Assembly: GCF_016859285.1 (NCBI RefSeq)
Contig: NC_053420.1
Coordinates: 24,472,045 to 24,536,044 of the forward strand
Source: Xiphias gladius
Lineage: Eukaryota > Chordata > Actinopteri > Istiophoriformes > Xiphiidae
DNA: 64,000 nucleotides
Direction: 5' to 3'
In this document: one piece after another, positions 39,912 through 53,600 of the stretch
Layout: the number at the start of each line of letters is the position of its first letter
Numbering within the stretch: the stretch's first letter is position 1
Made by a program: the position numbers and the translations under genes
The notes under the pieces: model-generated
Databases searched by the model: none
Told to the model about the DNA's origin: nothing
Seen by the model: the letters and a program-made list of their open reading frames with translations, nothing else

Positions 39912-42900
39912 ATTTCATTACTATTATGATGAGTTCTTGACAGCTACACCGCTACAAGGTTTGTTCTTACAGCCACCAGCTTGTAGGCAACGTCTCATAC
40001 AGTGGTACAAAGTCTGAAAGTAGAACAACCACTGACATCCAGCGGTTTTGGCACAAAGACTTACATATATTGCTCAGGCCAGTCAAATGTCACACGACAA
40101 AAAACTGGACGCATGGACCCATGTCTCCACGGAGCTGATGTGTACTAGTATAGTGTTAATATCAACACTGAAATATACCTTGCATAAGACCTCTCAACTT
40201 TGGGAGAGGCTTGCTCTCTGCATCTTTCAAGGATGTCACGGGAATTTCTTTCGGGAAAACCTTACGACAGTGGCATGGAGATTTCCCTCCAGCTATTTCA
40301 ACAGCATTTCTTCCTGCTTTGCGCTTCCTATTTCCTGTCCTCCTCAGCATCCTTCCTGCTCTGCCATTCCGACTGTTCCTCCATCACTATTGTCCCCTCC
40401 TTGCTGAAAAGAGACATTGTGCACTGTGGAGACCACCTCCAGGCTGTCAGCAGTCACCCAAGAATTTCCTCACAGGTCTGAAACACACCTAGGAACAGAG
40501 TGGCAAACAACAGATAGTTCGAGGTTTAGATTTGCTGTCCAAGAAGGATGAAGCTCCGCTTTTCATAAAATTTATTGTGGTGTGTTTTATCAAGGGGCAT
40601 CATTTGACTAAAGCAGTATGCACAGTAGAGGTACAATGTCGAAGTGCACTGGCAGCACTTTGTCATCCAAAGTACCCCTTTGGTGAGCCAGCTGCCCCTG
40701 CCACTCTTATCTCAGGTTGGAGCAAAAATCACCACAACTATAACCCCGAAGAGCTGTCCCTTTCTCACTCCTGCACCTGCCCATGACAGAGTCTGTGGCG
40801 CAGGGAATGGGATTTTCTTTTCCATCAAAATCTCGAATCCCCCCCCTTGATCTTGTAGATTTTTGGTGCGTCAAAGCCGAACAATGACTCACTGCGGATC
40901 TCATTTGGTCAACGAAGGAACATTGCTTCAGAAATTTCCTCGGCCCTTTTTATTTGCGGCAGGTTTTGCTTGCTCTCTATCAAACCAAATACCGTGATCA
41001 AAGCTACAAACTCGAACGCACGTCTGTTAAGGTGTGAGATGTTCCACACCTTGCCATGCCAGATAAATAGCCATGATTTATAATAGAGAAGCCACTGTGT
41101 TTTGTCTATACTTTTCCCACCCTAAGGTTTAACCCCCAGGGAATTCCTTAACCCTGCATTTTATGTTCTCCTCTTTCCTCTGCGGAGCTTTGGGCAGGGT
41201 GGAGCTTAAGGAAGTGGGGTATATCCTTCCTCTCAACTGAGAATGACTAAGGAGAAAGCCTATAGGCTTGGATTGCTGGTGCCCTGATGCCACTAGCAAC
41301 TTACAGCTTATGTCTTCTGTCATTTCACTGATTTCTGCAACAGTTTTTTTTTTTTTTTTTGGGTAATGCTTGCATGTAATATTATTTTGAAACGGTCACA
41401 GGAAATAAGTATCCTGAAATCTTTGGCTATCCCCTTTAAAATAACACACAGCAGTGCACCTGACAGCATTGGAGCCCTTAAAGTTAAATTGCCTGTGAGA
41501 TTGCACTATTAAAGTGACACCTAAAAGAAAAGATGCTGTTCCATCATAGCAGCGATACGTATTAAAACATGTTTTAGCTTCGCAATATTGTAGTTCTCTC
41601 TGGCAGGATTGATGTGATTTCGATTCCATCCACTGAAACGATAAGTCATTTTTATTCACACTCATAATGGTATTTAAGATCTACGACATTACATAATGAA
41701 AAGAGTGGTAACATTCTTATTCATTTTTCACTTAGAATTATACAAAGGAGCCTCCTATAATCATAACTGCTAGCTGAGAACAGTATGCACAATATCACTC
41801 ATGTTGACATATCACACAATAATGAATGTGTGATTATTCGTTTGTGTTTTTTTCTAGACTAGCAGCTTTGTCACTGCTACACATCTGCATGCAACCTTCC
41901 TCCTAAAGAGTCATAATTTAATCCATGAATACAATTAATTGCCACATTAAGCAAGAATAATGACAATATGATTTGATTGTACACTTGTTAAACATCTCTG
42001 AGTGGTGGAGACACAGTGGTGTAGTATCTTTGAACTCCTCATTCAAATGAGTGCCAAGGCAAGAATAATACTGTATGTTCTTCTCTTTAAAGGATATTTC
42101 CTTATTACAGTTTATTTGCCCCCAAAGAAAGTGGTTTTGGCTAAACTGTTGTCTTTTTTACAACATTTCAAATTATCTGACTGCTTGTGTTTCTGACCGT
42201 GTAGGACTTGTAGTACCAGTGTTTCCATGCTATCACATCTCACCCTGTGTATACCCTGTGGATACACCTGTAAAACCTGTAACTACAGTGGAAAAGGAGT
42301 GATCAGGGAGTATACATCAGAGTTACACTGTAATAATGGAGCTTTCACCCACATTTTTAAATGCTTTGTCTTAATGTCACTAGAAAGTAAAGGCCATTAT
42401 CTCACCTGGAATCACTCATGCATGGGAAAGTGGGTAAGAGCGGTTGCTTATTCCCTAACCTCTTCCTTTTTGCCTTTTACTCTAACTTACTTTTCGTGTC
42501 GCTGAATCAGCTCTGTTTGATGACATAACAGTGGATCCCTGAGTGCTGGGGAGAAGCTCAGAGCAGCTTGCCAGCAAGCACTGATCTTCTCCCCAGCCCC
42601 TCCATAATGAATTCATTAGAGCGCAACTAAAATGAGATCTTGATTAAAAACAATTTGGGCGCTAACGTATTTAATAATGAGGTGGCCAAGTGGTGTTCAT
42701 CAGCTCCTATGGGCCACTCAGTGAAGGAATGACCATCACGTGACTCTGTATACAGAATATACAGTATATACATAGAAACACAGGGACACCCAAGGCCAGC
42801 TGGGGCCTCTTCATCCCAAACAAAGGATTATGCTCTCTCTCTCACTGTTTCCCTCTCTTTCTCTCTCACTTCTGCCTGAGGTGATGACTCTGTCGTATGT

Positions 42901-43228
42901 CAATGTCTCCCAGCATCACGTTGAGTGATTGCCGGTCCTGACATCTGCCCGTTTGTACCATTAACCCACCCAAATGCCCACAAAATTAAATGCTCCACTG
43001 AGATAATAAAGAGTAAATCCTAGTTGTGTTTTCTGCCAACATGCCAGTGTGTTGTGGGGGCAGGTAATACCATATTAAGCCCGGGCAGAGGGGATCACAG
43101 CCACCAACACTCCCCCATTACACCTCATCTAGTGGGGATTTACTGCTTTGCCAAAAAGAGGCTGCCTACAGCTGTAGTCTTAGCCTGTGCTGTGTGTGGG
43201 TCATTTGCCGGCCAGTTCATGTTGGTAC

Positions 43229-43286
43229 AGTACAGTATATTACTATTAGGACATTTTTCAATGTCCTAATAGTAATATACTGTACT
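43229..43286. repeat. Perfect 27-bp-stem hairpin
   Basis: Bases 43229-43255 are the exact reverse complement of 43260-43286, with a four-base loop TTTC. The arms are AT-rich and contain AGTACAGTATATTACTATTA. It may be a very young inverted-repeat element, a structured RNA or a replication-generated palindrome. Confidence 0.9.
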
Positions 43287-43811
43287 TATACTGTACTTCC
43301 TAATAATTATCACACCTCTGTCTGTTCAGTAGTAGCAAGTGAGGGAGCATGAACAGCTTGCACAGTGACTGCAAAAAAACGGAATAAAACCATCTATTCT
43401 GAGCAGATTTTCCCTCTTGATTACAGCTGCAGAGAAACAGATTAATAATGAATTAGAAAACGAGGTTATGTGTCATTAGGTTTATAACTCTCTGTAGAAG
43501 TAGATAATGGTTCTGCTAGTGATCATAACTGCTGGCACAAAGCCACCAGAATGCTTGAAGCCCTTGAAATCTTCCACCACTGGGGCAACTTCACTTCCTG
43601 AGTCACAACAGTTGTTTGTCAGTGCACAGCACAGTAGATAAAACTCAGGGAGACTCAGATAAACTCATCTCTACTTTTAAAATAAGATGAGAACCAACAG
43701 ATTTTTATCATGAAGGCTATCATTTCTTTTAAATCCATCCTCTAAAAATTGAAAAAGAGTAACTAAAAATGGCACCCTCACTTTTATTATATATAAATAT
43801 ATATATATACA

Positions 43812-43842
43812 ATTATGTACAGCTTGTACAGCTGTACATAAT
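43812..43842. repeat. 13-bp-stem hairpin next to a TA run
   Basis: ATTATGTACAGCT at 43812-43824 and its exact reverse complement at 43830-43842, separated by five bases. A (TA)n stretch precedes it and a tandem TGTGCACCCA-type repeat follows. Confidence 0.8.
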
Positions 43843-44526
43843 GTGCACCCATGTGCACCCTACACATGAAATTGCCACTCCACAAAAGGCAGCCCACAGA
43901 GTCAGAGACTGTAAAAGTCTCCTTTCAGATGTATATCCCCATTTCCAAAGCAAACAATTTGTATGCATAGTTATGTAGAATAGACTTGGCACTTCGAATT
44001 GTCACTCACAGAACTGCACTAATTCCACTGCAAACACTTAGTAAACAGCCTGGGGAAGGCCTTCAGATGGTTTGACAGGGTGTCCATTTGTATTTTACAC
44101 CTTCCTACAGTCAATCGACCTGGCTGTTTTCAGAGTGTAGTAATCTATTGGCAGAGCAGGGGACAAATGGCTGTCATTAGCATCAAGCTATATTATGGAC
44201 AAATGAATTTAGCTTGGAAGATGGAAATTCAGTTTAGGGCCTAACTTGATGAACAAATAATTAATATGCAGTCAGGAATGCACATTTTCAAACTAGTGGA
44301 ACTGTGCACCATTGCACATCATGCAGCTCCTACAAAAAATACCTAACTGAAAATGTTGGTAATTGGTTTGGCAACAAGCTAGTGCACTGGTCTTTCATTT
44401 TAACTGTTACACATCTGTGTTGCAGTAACTGCACTGTACCAGAACTCTGTAACTATAAATATATAAGTACATATCTACTGTGTATAACTGAGCTCAATAA
44501 AAAATACTGTAATTCTAAACTTGCAT

Positions 44527-44602
44527 TCTGCAAACACGTGATAGGTTTTGTTCATGCTAGTAGCATTTTTGGCATGAACAAAACCTATCATGTGTTTGCA
44601 GA
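44527..44602 (+). repeat. Long hairpin, 31-bp stem
   Basis: 44527-44557 pairs with 44572-44602 over 31 bases with a single difference, which is a G-U pair in plus-strand RNA but a C-A mismatch on the minus. The loop has 14 bases. After a five-base bulge, AAACT/AGTTT extends the stem. The size and shape resemble a microRNA precursor or a small MITE. Confidence 0.85.
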
Positions 44603-44619
44603 AGTTTTTTTTTAAACCA

Positions 44620-44900
44620 GATGCATTCAACTTAGTTTTATAGCACAAAATCACAAATAACCAAGTTCCCCCAAATGTAAAGGCTAATACAATCTGTACT
44701 ATCTGATACCCAGCATCCTTAGACCTTCAGAACCTCCATAAGAGCAACAGAGGAGGGATCCCTCCTCTAGGATACACACAATGCTGTAGATGTCGTATGT
44801 ACAGAGGAGACAGAGATAGACGTCAATAGTACATTTACTCTGTGAGAATAAGAATGACAATATTTGGGTAATAGAGTGCAAATGTCCATACTAGAGGAAT
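44620..44900. repeat. Possible diverged dispersed repeat
   Basis: Words such as ATTCAACTTAGTTTTATAGC, CAGAACCTCC and GATGTCGTATGTACAGA resemble a fish interspersed repeat I recall only partly. It includes a perfect 20-bp palindrome at 44749-44768. Assignment is tentative. Confidence 0.35.
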
Positions 44901-45473
44901 TGCTAACAATTTGTACTTAATCACTAATTTCTTCGTGAACGGTCACACACAACCCACAGGCAAAAAAAGTGTTCAATCACAGTTGTCAAGATGAGGATTT
45001 AACATGTGGGATGTTGATGGAGGATCAATACAACTCCATCATGGCTAAGCCATCGCCTCCCTGCTAATAAACACAAACCATCCACCACTTTATGATGTTC
45101 ATGAACAAACCAAATCCAACACAGCTGACAATCCACAGGGTTAAGAGTTAGACGTTAAACTGTAGGGGGTGCTTCCTGTGCTTTTTCTGCTCAGTCTGCC
45201 CCAAATTATCTCATTTGATACCTTGCCTACAGCTGTTATCAGCACCATATCGTTGTCTTGAATTCAGTGAGTGTTGACCTAATGCAACAGCTGCTTCCAT
45301 ATGAAACTGTATTTTCATATTATTTTTGATGTGAATTTTGGGATATCAAATAAGAGCAGGTGTTCCAAAGTTATATTTTTCATAAAGTGATGATGTAAGG
45401 TGTTTATATGTGAGCACAGACTCTTGCTGAAATACAGAGACCCTTAAGCTACTGTTTGATAAGAGCCATATAA

Positions 45474-45509
45474 ACCGATCAGCCACAACATTAAAACCGG
45501 CTGATCGGT
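45474..45509. repeat. Short inverted repeat, ACCGATCAGCC arms
   Basis: Perfect 11-bp arms, 45474-45484 and 45499-45509, around a 14-base spacer ACAACATTAAAACC. The left half resembles a common fish repeat word, ACCGATCAGCCACAACATTAAAACC. Confidence 0.7.
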
Positions 45510-46481
45510 GTATTCGTCTTGGTTCCCATGGTGGTACTGAGGTTGAAAAATCACACTATATGTCACAGGAAACTGATAAAGAACATAAATGGGGGCAAAA
45601 GGGAAAAAAAATCATTATTTATTGTGGATTTGGAATTTTCCTATTGCCTGAAACCAGTAACATAAAGAGAGAAATCCCTCGAGGTTTCCATCATGATATA
45701 TATAAGACATATATAAAGTCCTGTCTGATGAGAGGCCAGTCCTGCTTGTTGGTCCAGTCTCAGTTGGATCAACACAAGACAGGCTTTATATAGTCTTCTG
45801 CTGATTCAGGGCCTACAGCCATATAATACAGCTCCACTGCAACAAAGAAGCAGCAAAGCCTTTGTGTGGAAAAGGTGAAAGACCCAAATAAAATAAAAAA
45901 AACACCAGCAAATTAAACAAGAAAAAGAGGAGCAAAAGAGAAAGTTGCCAATTGGGGAAGAACATAAACAAAACCCATTTATTTTTAGGAAGAAGGGGAA
46001 GGGAAAGGGAGGGAGGTGGGGGCACTGTCTGTCCCTGTAGATAAAATAGTACTGAACACTTGCATGTTACCGTATGCTCGACTACTCACACATAGATTAG
46101 ATCACTAAGCGTATGTGCTGAGGTGGGATGTTCCTGTGAAAGGCTGGTGGCACACAGGAGGTGTTAGGATTTACACCCTGTGTGTGTGAATGCTGCTCTC
46201 CTCAGCAGTGGAAAAGCCAATCAGTAGTGCTGTCAAGCAGATAGAGCATTGTTATAATAGGCTTTAATTCCGATCCGTCTAATTAAAAAAAAAACAAGAA
46301 ACAGCTTGTCCTGTGATCAGTGCAAAATTTTCCATGTTATTAATGTGATCAGACATAAAGTTAAGGGAACATTTTCATCGCTTTTCACATCATCCTTTCA
46401 GTGCTAGTTAAACAGAATGTCATTTATACCTTTTGTTTTTAGCCATGCGAGTGCCATGGCTCTTGGTTGGTGGGTAGGTTG

Positions 46482-47000
46482 ATCCACCACTTCGGTCCAG
46501 ACTGAAATAGCTCAACCATTACTGGATGACCCACAAAATCTGGTACAGCATTTCATGGTTTCCAGAAGATGAATCTTTGGTGATCCATTGACTTTTCCTG
46601 TGGTACCACCATGAGATTCATATCTGTGGTTGTTAAAATGTCTTGACAGCTATTGGATGGATTTCCATGAAATCTTGTACAGACATTCATGTCCCCCTCA
46701 GAATTGACACCACTATGGTGATCCGCGGACTTTTCATGTAGCTGCGTCATCAGGGCAAATTTTGACTTATTCCAATACTTTGGTTTAATGACCAAATACA
46801 GTACCTGCAAAACAAATGGCATTCTCATCAGCCTTAGCTGTACAGTGACAGTGAACATTAAACCTGCCAAGTACATGCATGTAACACTGTCACTGTGAGC
46901 ATGTTAGCATGCTGATGGGAGCATTTAGCTCAAAGCTCTGCTGTGCCTGAGTACAGCCTCAAAGGGCTGCTAACATGGCTGTAGGGTCTTTGCCTTGTTT
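46482..47000 (+). repeat. Teleost dispersed repeat with internal duplication
   Basis: Includes CTATTGGATGGATTTCCATG, TTGTACAGACATTCATG, GACTTTTCATGTAGC, GTGAGCATGTTAGCATGCTGATG and CTGCTAACATGGCTGTAG, which I recall as an abundant interspersed repeat of percomorph fishes. The segments 46514-46612 and 46650-46752 are related to each other, showing an internal tandem unit of about 135 bases. The ORF across it is not a gene. Confidence 0.7.
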
Positions 47001-50000
47001 GGTTGCAGTTCTTCATGATCAGACTTCTCACAGCATGTCCTCTCACCTCACACCATTAGAAGCACTGTTTTCAGTAAAGTTTAGTTTGTCATCACCGTGG
47101 GAATCCCTGGGGTTTGTTTAATCTGAAATACAACTAGCCACTTAAAAATTTCTGTAGTCTGGTGAGATGGATGTGATATGTGCTTCAGGTCTGTAAAATG
47201 TAAAACTGTGATTCAGGCTAATTACATTTGCTGACAAAGTGTAAACTCAATGTTGACATGATCTATTGTAGCCTGCCAAATTCCCCCACCTCCAACCCCA
47301 TGCTTCACAGTGATTGAATAGCTTTAGAGGTATCAACAACATTCACCAATCGCTTGTCTGCCAGGAATGAAAGTCAATGCCATTATGTCTATTTATGTGT
47401 TTTGATTAATTGTTAGGAATTGCTTTTTCAGTGCGCATCTCCCTGGCGCTTCGAAGGATAGCTGAAGGCAGTCATTACCATAATCATGTTAGTGTTTGGC
47501 TCTGCCCTTGTAGTGGCTGTGTCTCATTATAATTCCACACAGTAATGGATGCACATCGGAGATGAGATTGGGACAGCCTTGTCCTCTGCAGGTTAGGACA
47601 CTGGTCATAGCTGCAGAAAAAACAAGATCTGATTTATAAATGTGCTGTAATCATGTCAAATTTGATACCTCACTCTACACAACACCTTACTGATGAAAAT
47701 TTCTGTTTATGTGCTCCCCTTTAGCACAAAGTTTCTGAAGCATATAGCCTACCACTGCAATTGTTTCCATCTAATAATTTACATTGTGCTCCGCTGACAG
47801 TCTCTGCAGGGAGCTCAGTGGCTTGGCTGTTAGCCTGCTGCTATCTATCTGACTGAGACATCTCCTGTTCCATCTCAGCGGCCACCTAAAGCTTAATTTC
47901 CCTGCCTGTCACCGTCTGCCCCGTTCACTGTCTGCCGCAAGGACGTACAGTTTGATAAATGCCACCCAGCCACATATTACATCTCATTTCACCGACACTA
48001 GTTGTGCACCTACGCTGTAAGACCCAAGCAGACCTCACCCCTTGACCTGAGCTTATGAGAGTAATGAAAAGTGGATCTGTGGATAAATGTAGGCGAACTC
48101 CCTGCGTACACGCATTCACACCTCCCAAAGGCAGGAGGGGAAAAATGCTGAAATGTGTTGTTGCTACAGGGAGCCGGGGTTTGTTTAGCACAATAAGCAT
48201 GTGTCCATCCTGAGGAGAACAGGAATCCAATAGTGAGGTTTGCCCCAAGGATAATATCTCCCATTTTATGGCCTGTTTATCTCTGTGCTTGCACAAACTT
48301 TATAATGGAGCACATAAAATGTGCATACTGCTTGAAGGTACAGATTTCCTCACAGTGGGGACCTATGGCTGCAACAGTGTTATTTTTATTTCTTTCATTT
48401 TCATATATTCTGCAACACAATTGGAAATCATTTTTGATGGTGATGCTATTATAGTTACACTTTGAAATTATACAATAAAAAACATTCAAACATTCTGCCT
48501 TGCAACACTGACATCCTACACAACTCATGCCAAGGTTAAATCATTTGAATGCATCTATGTAATCCAATCAGCCACATGTCATTAGCTTAGTCGGAATTGT
48601 TGCTGCTACTGCAATATGTATTTCCCAGTAACACTCAGATATGTTTCACTACCACTCAGTACTTTGCTTTGAATTTGGCCTCACTGCAGGGGAACAAAAC
48701 ACAATTGAATAAAACATGACAAAAATGAATACTCCAAATCATTTTTGTCTGGTGGTCTGGCTATGACCTCAGCTGTACTTTACCTCCAGGTGCCACTTAA
48801 CCTCATTAGAGGTAAATGGAAAAAAACACACAAAATTTGTCCATGCACTCACATACACACATACACATAAAATCTAAACAAATATTTCAACCTGTACACA
48901 TGCGACACTTAAAAAGACACTTTCTGTACTGCAATATATCTTTATTGCCTACTTAAGCTTAAAGTGGCTCCATCACCTAACATTTAAATCTCAGTTATTG
49001 CCCTGGCGCCAGAGAGCTGAATTCATAAACCAGAAAATTCACAGCAGAGCCAAGGGACCGCTCGAGAAAACGAGTGTGGGCAATACAGACAATGGCCACT
49101 GGGTCAATGAGGGGTGAGGAAACAAAGTGAGTCCCAGGGGATGGAGCAAGAGTGATTTTCACTGCATCAAATAATGACAGCTCAGGCAATATCACCCTGC
49201 CAATGTGTTGCGACGACAGTAAAGATCGGTCGTGGTGCATTGTATCAAAGCTGACCCTTTTGACCTCTGGGGTTGCCATGGAAACACATTGTCTCTATAA
49301 GGAGTGATAGCTGCTGATTGACATCAGCTGACATGGTGTTGAGATTGACACCCATCACCTGGGGCAGATATTACTTATAGATAATGTTGTTAAAAGTCTT
49401 CTCCGCTTCTTCTGTCTCCCACTGAGTAACAGATGAGCACCAATAAAGGTCTCTCGAGATCAACGTCTTTTTCATTATCACCAGTTTAACTACACCACCA
49501 TACTTTAGCAATGTTGTGACTTATGCTTTGTTGTCATGATAAATCACACGATCAAATATACACGCTGAGGCATATTCCACACTTTGGTGGTTTTACAGCT
49601 TTGGTGAATTAAAATTTGCCGTGCTGTTTGTGCTGATGTTGGTAGAAAACCCTCCAGTTTGTATATGAAGCATCCTCCCCCGCCGCCACTCACCACACCC
49701 CTCTTCCCCTGAGGCTCACTGTGCATGCGAATACACAAGAGCCCCGGCTAAAACCACCTCAGCAAAATATCTGACCAGAGACAGGACAGCTAGACTGCTC
49801 ATGTCCCTTGAGTGTGTGTCCATGACCAGGAGATAAAAAGAGAAACAAAGGAAAAGAAAACAAGAGTGTGAAAGAGGATGACACTGACAATGAAAGCAAA
49901 AGAGGGAGGAGAGAAGGGACAAAAGATATTAGCACAGTCAAATATATTCTAATAAGCTTCTACGGTATATCCTGACATAACCGGTTCCTATAGGGTCACC

Positions 50001-50198
50001 TTGTGCTCAAAGAACGGACATCAATGTTCTCCAGGGAAGAAACTGTCCTGCCAAAGGCAAATTCACAATGACGTGAAGACAAGTTTGCACAGCATACATG
50101 CAGAAAGGACACAATCACACACGCTATGCAGATAGAGAACAAAATGAGTTGCCTAGAGTGAAGTTATAGATGGTCCCCGAAATAAGATAGTCAGTGAA

Positions 50199-50620
50199 GT
50201 TGTTAAAGGTTAAGTCTGGTGATATTGTAGATTTTTCTTACAGTCAACAAATCCCATAAAAACAACAAAACCATCAATGAGTGTGTCCTACTAATGAGTA
50301 TTGTCGTTATAGCATATTCCACAAATGTGTATTAATCCACAGATGAAAATAGTCCCCCCAAAAGTGCCCTATTTACTCCTGTTTGAGTAACATTTGCTAA
50401 AAACGACAGTGTTCAGCTCAGTTTTAGGAATTTATTTATAAATTTTAAGTCATCCATATGAACAAGCGGGCTTGGCGCTGAGAGTCACACAGGCTGGGAA
50501 GGTCGAACAACAACGCATTGTTGTCTTTTCTAAGATTTGGTGACATAACAAATGACAAAAATATAGAATTCTACCATCCTTATCTCTCAAATATCTAATT
50601 GGATTGTCTGAAAGTACATG
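50199..50620. repeat. Suspected dispersed repeat
   Basis: TAAAGGTTAAGTCTGGTGAT through CAGGCTGGGAAGGTCGAACAACAACGCATTG has the look of a teleost repeat I have seen many times, but I cannot name it or define its ends. Confidence 0.35.
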
Positions 50621-53600
50621 GACTGTATACAAATGGTCAAATACTACACAGAAAAATAATACTCAGCATCTACAGTCACTGTGGCAAAGTTCCTCTACAG
50701 AAAAGAGATACACAGTGTAAGTAAAAATAAAAAAAAGTAAAAGTACACGAAAACAGCACAATGATCCAGAGTAGAAACCCAAAGTTTGTATAATTCTGAA
50801 AATTTGAATTAAATGACTTTTCATAGAATAAACCATTTTTTTTATGATTTAAATTTCCAATGAGGATCAAATGTATGATTTAATCGTCACCATCAAAGCA
50901 AATGTCCTGCCTGACATGAACAGTGTGTCTCATCTGAGTAAGAAACATACATGACCAGTGAGTTAAAAGGCCTGCTAGGGTACTACAAAGATTACTAAAA
51001 ACTTCATCTCTCATTTCCTGTTTGTCAGGGACCTGTCTTGGTTAGAGAGGACTTAATTATTCCAAAACAAAAGCCTAGTGGAGACACAAAAGGGAGGTTG
51101 TGGCGCTGTCTGTTGATACTGTTCTATCAGACAGCTCGAAGGGAGGAAGTCCTCTGTCTGAGCTGCCAGGCCTGGCTGTTTTTTGGACGGGGGGGTCCTG
51201 GGGATAAGAGACCGCCCTGTTATCTTTGTGTAAAAGGTCACACAGGTCTGGCGGAAGAAGCAAAAGCAACAACCATCTGTGTTTTCCACACAGCTATCCA
51301 GACCAACGAGAGCCAGGCTGAGTGAACACACACATGCACACAGACATCACATCGCTCACTCATATCAGTGAACATGGGCAGTATGATGAAAGATGCATTG
51401 TCAGAAGAAGTTGGAAAGCCCCCAGATATGTTTTCCTTCTTGTGATGTGTGCGTATGGGTATCATTGTTTTTGTAACGTACATAATTTATGCACATGCTG
51501 TTGCTCGGAATGAATAGTACTGATTTATCAAAGGTTTGACTTATGGTTTGTGCTGATATTGGGCAGAATGCCACGTGCTTTTTATTCATGTGACAAACCT
51601 TCAAGAACGATATTTCATTTGGGAACTCTGACGTACCACACGGCAACAAATGCGTTAGCTCTACAATGAATGCCTTCCAACTAACGGCAGACACATTCAA
51701 GCCTTGTGTATGGGTTTAAATGACATGGTTGGTTTGTTGCAGGCTGTTACATAAGTCATACAGTGTGCTCACACCTTCAGCTAGACTTGCGTGAGACTAT
51801 ATAAAAGCTTTGCCAAAGACGTGTGTGTTTCACTAGCAGGAGTACCTGCAGCCGCCCAGTCTCCTTTGGCTGAGAAATGTGAAAACACTCACAGGAAGAG
51901 TAAATTCTGGCTCGGGGCTTTTTTTTCATGATCCTATTGTTTTCCCTCTGGATCCTTTAGTGCCGTACACAATCAGAATGGTGCTTGTGGATAGCACATA
52001 CACACTTGCTCCATGTTCGCTCATACGTAGGCATGTACAGCACACATTTGCTTGAATACACGTAACACAGACCTAACACAGTCGGAGCAGATCCCATGCA
52101 GAGAATGTGTGTTATATTGCTACTTCGGACCAGAGTGTTCAAGGCTATTACAAGGATAAACAAAAAAGGAACTGAGGAGAGTGAGGGAATATATAAGGCA
52201 GTAAAAACCTGCAAAGACAGAGACCACACAAACCCACCAGTCTCTCGCAACGACAAGCTTCTACAGTGCTCATTAATCTGTGACACCAAAAGCCAGCATA
52301 TAATGTTTTGACTGAGCTATTGTGCTTTATTTGGAAAGGACTTAAATGCCTCTTTTTTATAAGGCTCCATGAGAATTTTATTATGAACCAGTAAATCATT
52401 GTTTTTACAGTACAGCTTGGAGGATTGTCTATGCAGCAATAATGAAAAAGAATAACAAATTCATCTGTTATCAGAGTCTGACCTACTCTCTGGGCTTCGG
52501 GCTAATTAACGACAGTGTGACAACTATTGTGTCGTAGCCGTGGCCTTTTACTACAGAGCAATAATACTCTGTTTTGTTGGTAATGGAGCAGTGCTGCCAC
52601 TTTATCTTAGAGTGGGCTAGACGTAACACAAACAGATCTGCTGAAATTACTACTTAAATGTGACCTAATGAGCCACTGACACACAACTCGGTCATTATTT
52701 GGATAAGTTATGTTCATTTTTAAAAAGGGCTTACACATGGGAGAAACCCTCATTGTGATGACTACAGCACAATGCCAATAACATACCTCGAACATTGTTG
52801 ATTGTAATGGAATGTGTCTTTGGTATTCAGATGACAAACGAAATTATACAGGCCAGTTTCATGGATTCGAGTTCTGAGGGCCCTGTGGGGAATTAAGCCT
52901 GAATTTGCTGCTTTTCTGATGAAGTGCTGACTTCCATGGTCCACCTGTTTACTGTAGAGCACGCACACAACGCATGTGTGTGTGCGTGTGTGCATCTGTG
53001 TGTGTGTTCAAAGGCAGTCACTGGGGGTTGGGGGGAGGGGGAACGGGCTTTATATTGTTGAGAGATTGGAGTATACGCTGCTGACAACGGGGTTTTCTCA
53101 TTTCACTCAGGTTACACAAAACTATTTTCATGCGAAAAGACACCGGAGTTTTTTGGGTAACAGTGGTTGATCTGGTTCTGTTTAATAAAGCTTATCTATC
53201 TTGTCACAGTTCTTTGTCGAAAATATCCAAACTCCATTAATTCTACAATAATCTCTGCACTCCTCAGTTTTCTGGCATTTTATTAAAGTGTGTTGTCCTG
53301 TTATTCATATACCCTCTGCTCCAAAGTCTCTTAATCAGGGTCCAAAGCTCAGGGCAAACACACACGTTTCAGAAGAGCACTCCTTACTTGTTGTGCACAG
53401 CTGGGAATCAATAAATCATGTCAATAGTGTTTCGATCCATTACAGCAGTCAAATGCTTTGCCATCTAATTACAAAGGTGTTTGGGTCACTTTAAAGAGTG
53501 AGAGACCTCTGCCTGATTGTACTTGAGTATCACATAAATCAATACCTGAACTTAATACACTACAGCTCATTTGCATAACGGCATGATGAAGCGCCCTCTT

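Noticed and set aside
46553-46876. 107-codon minus-strand open frame
   Set aside because: It lies wholly in a dispersed repeat and resembles no protein.
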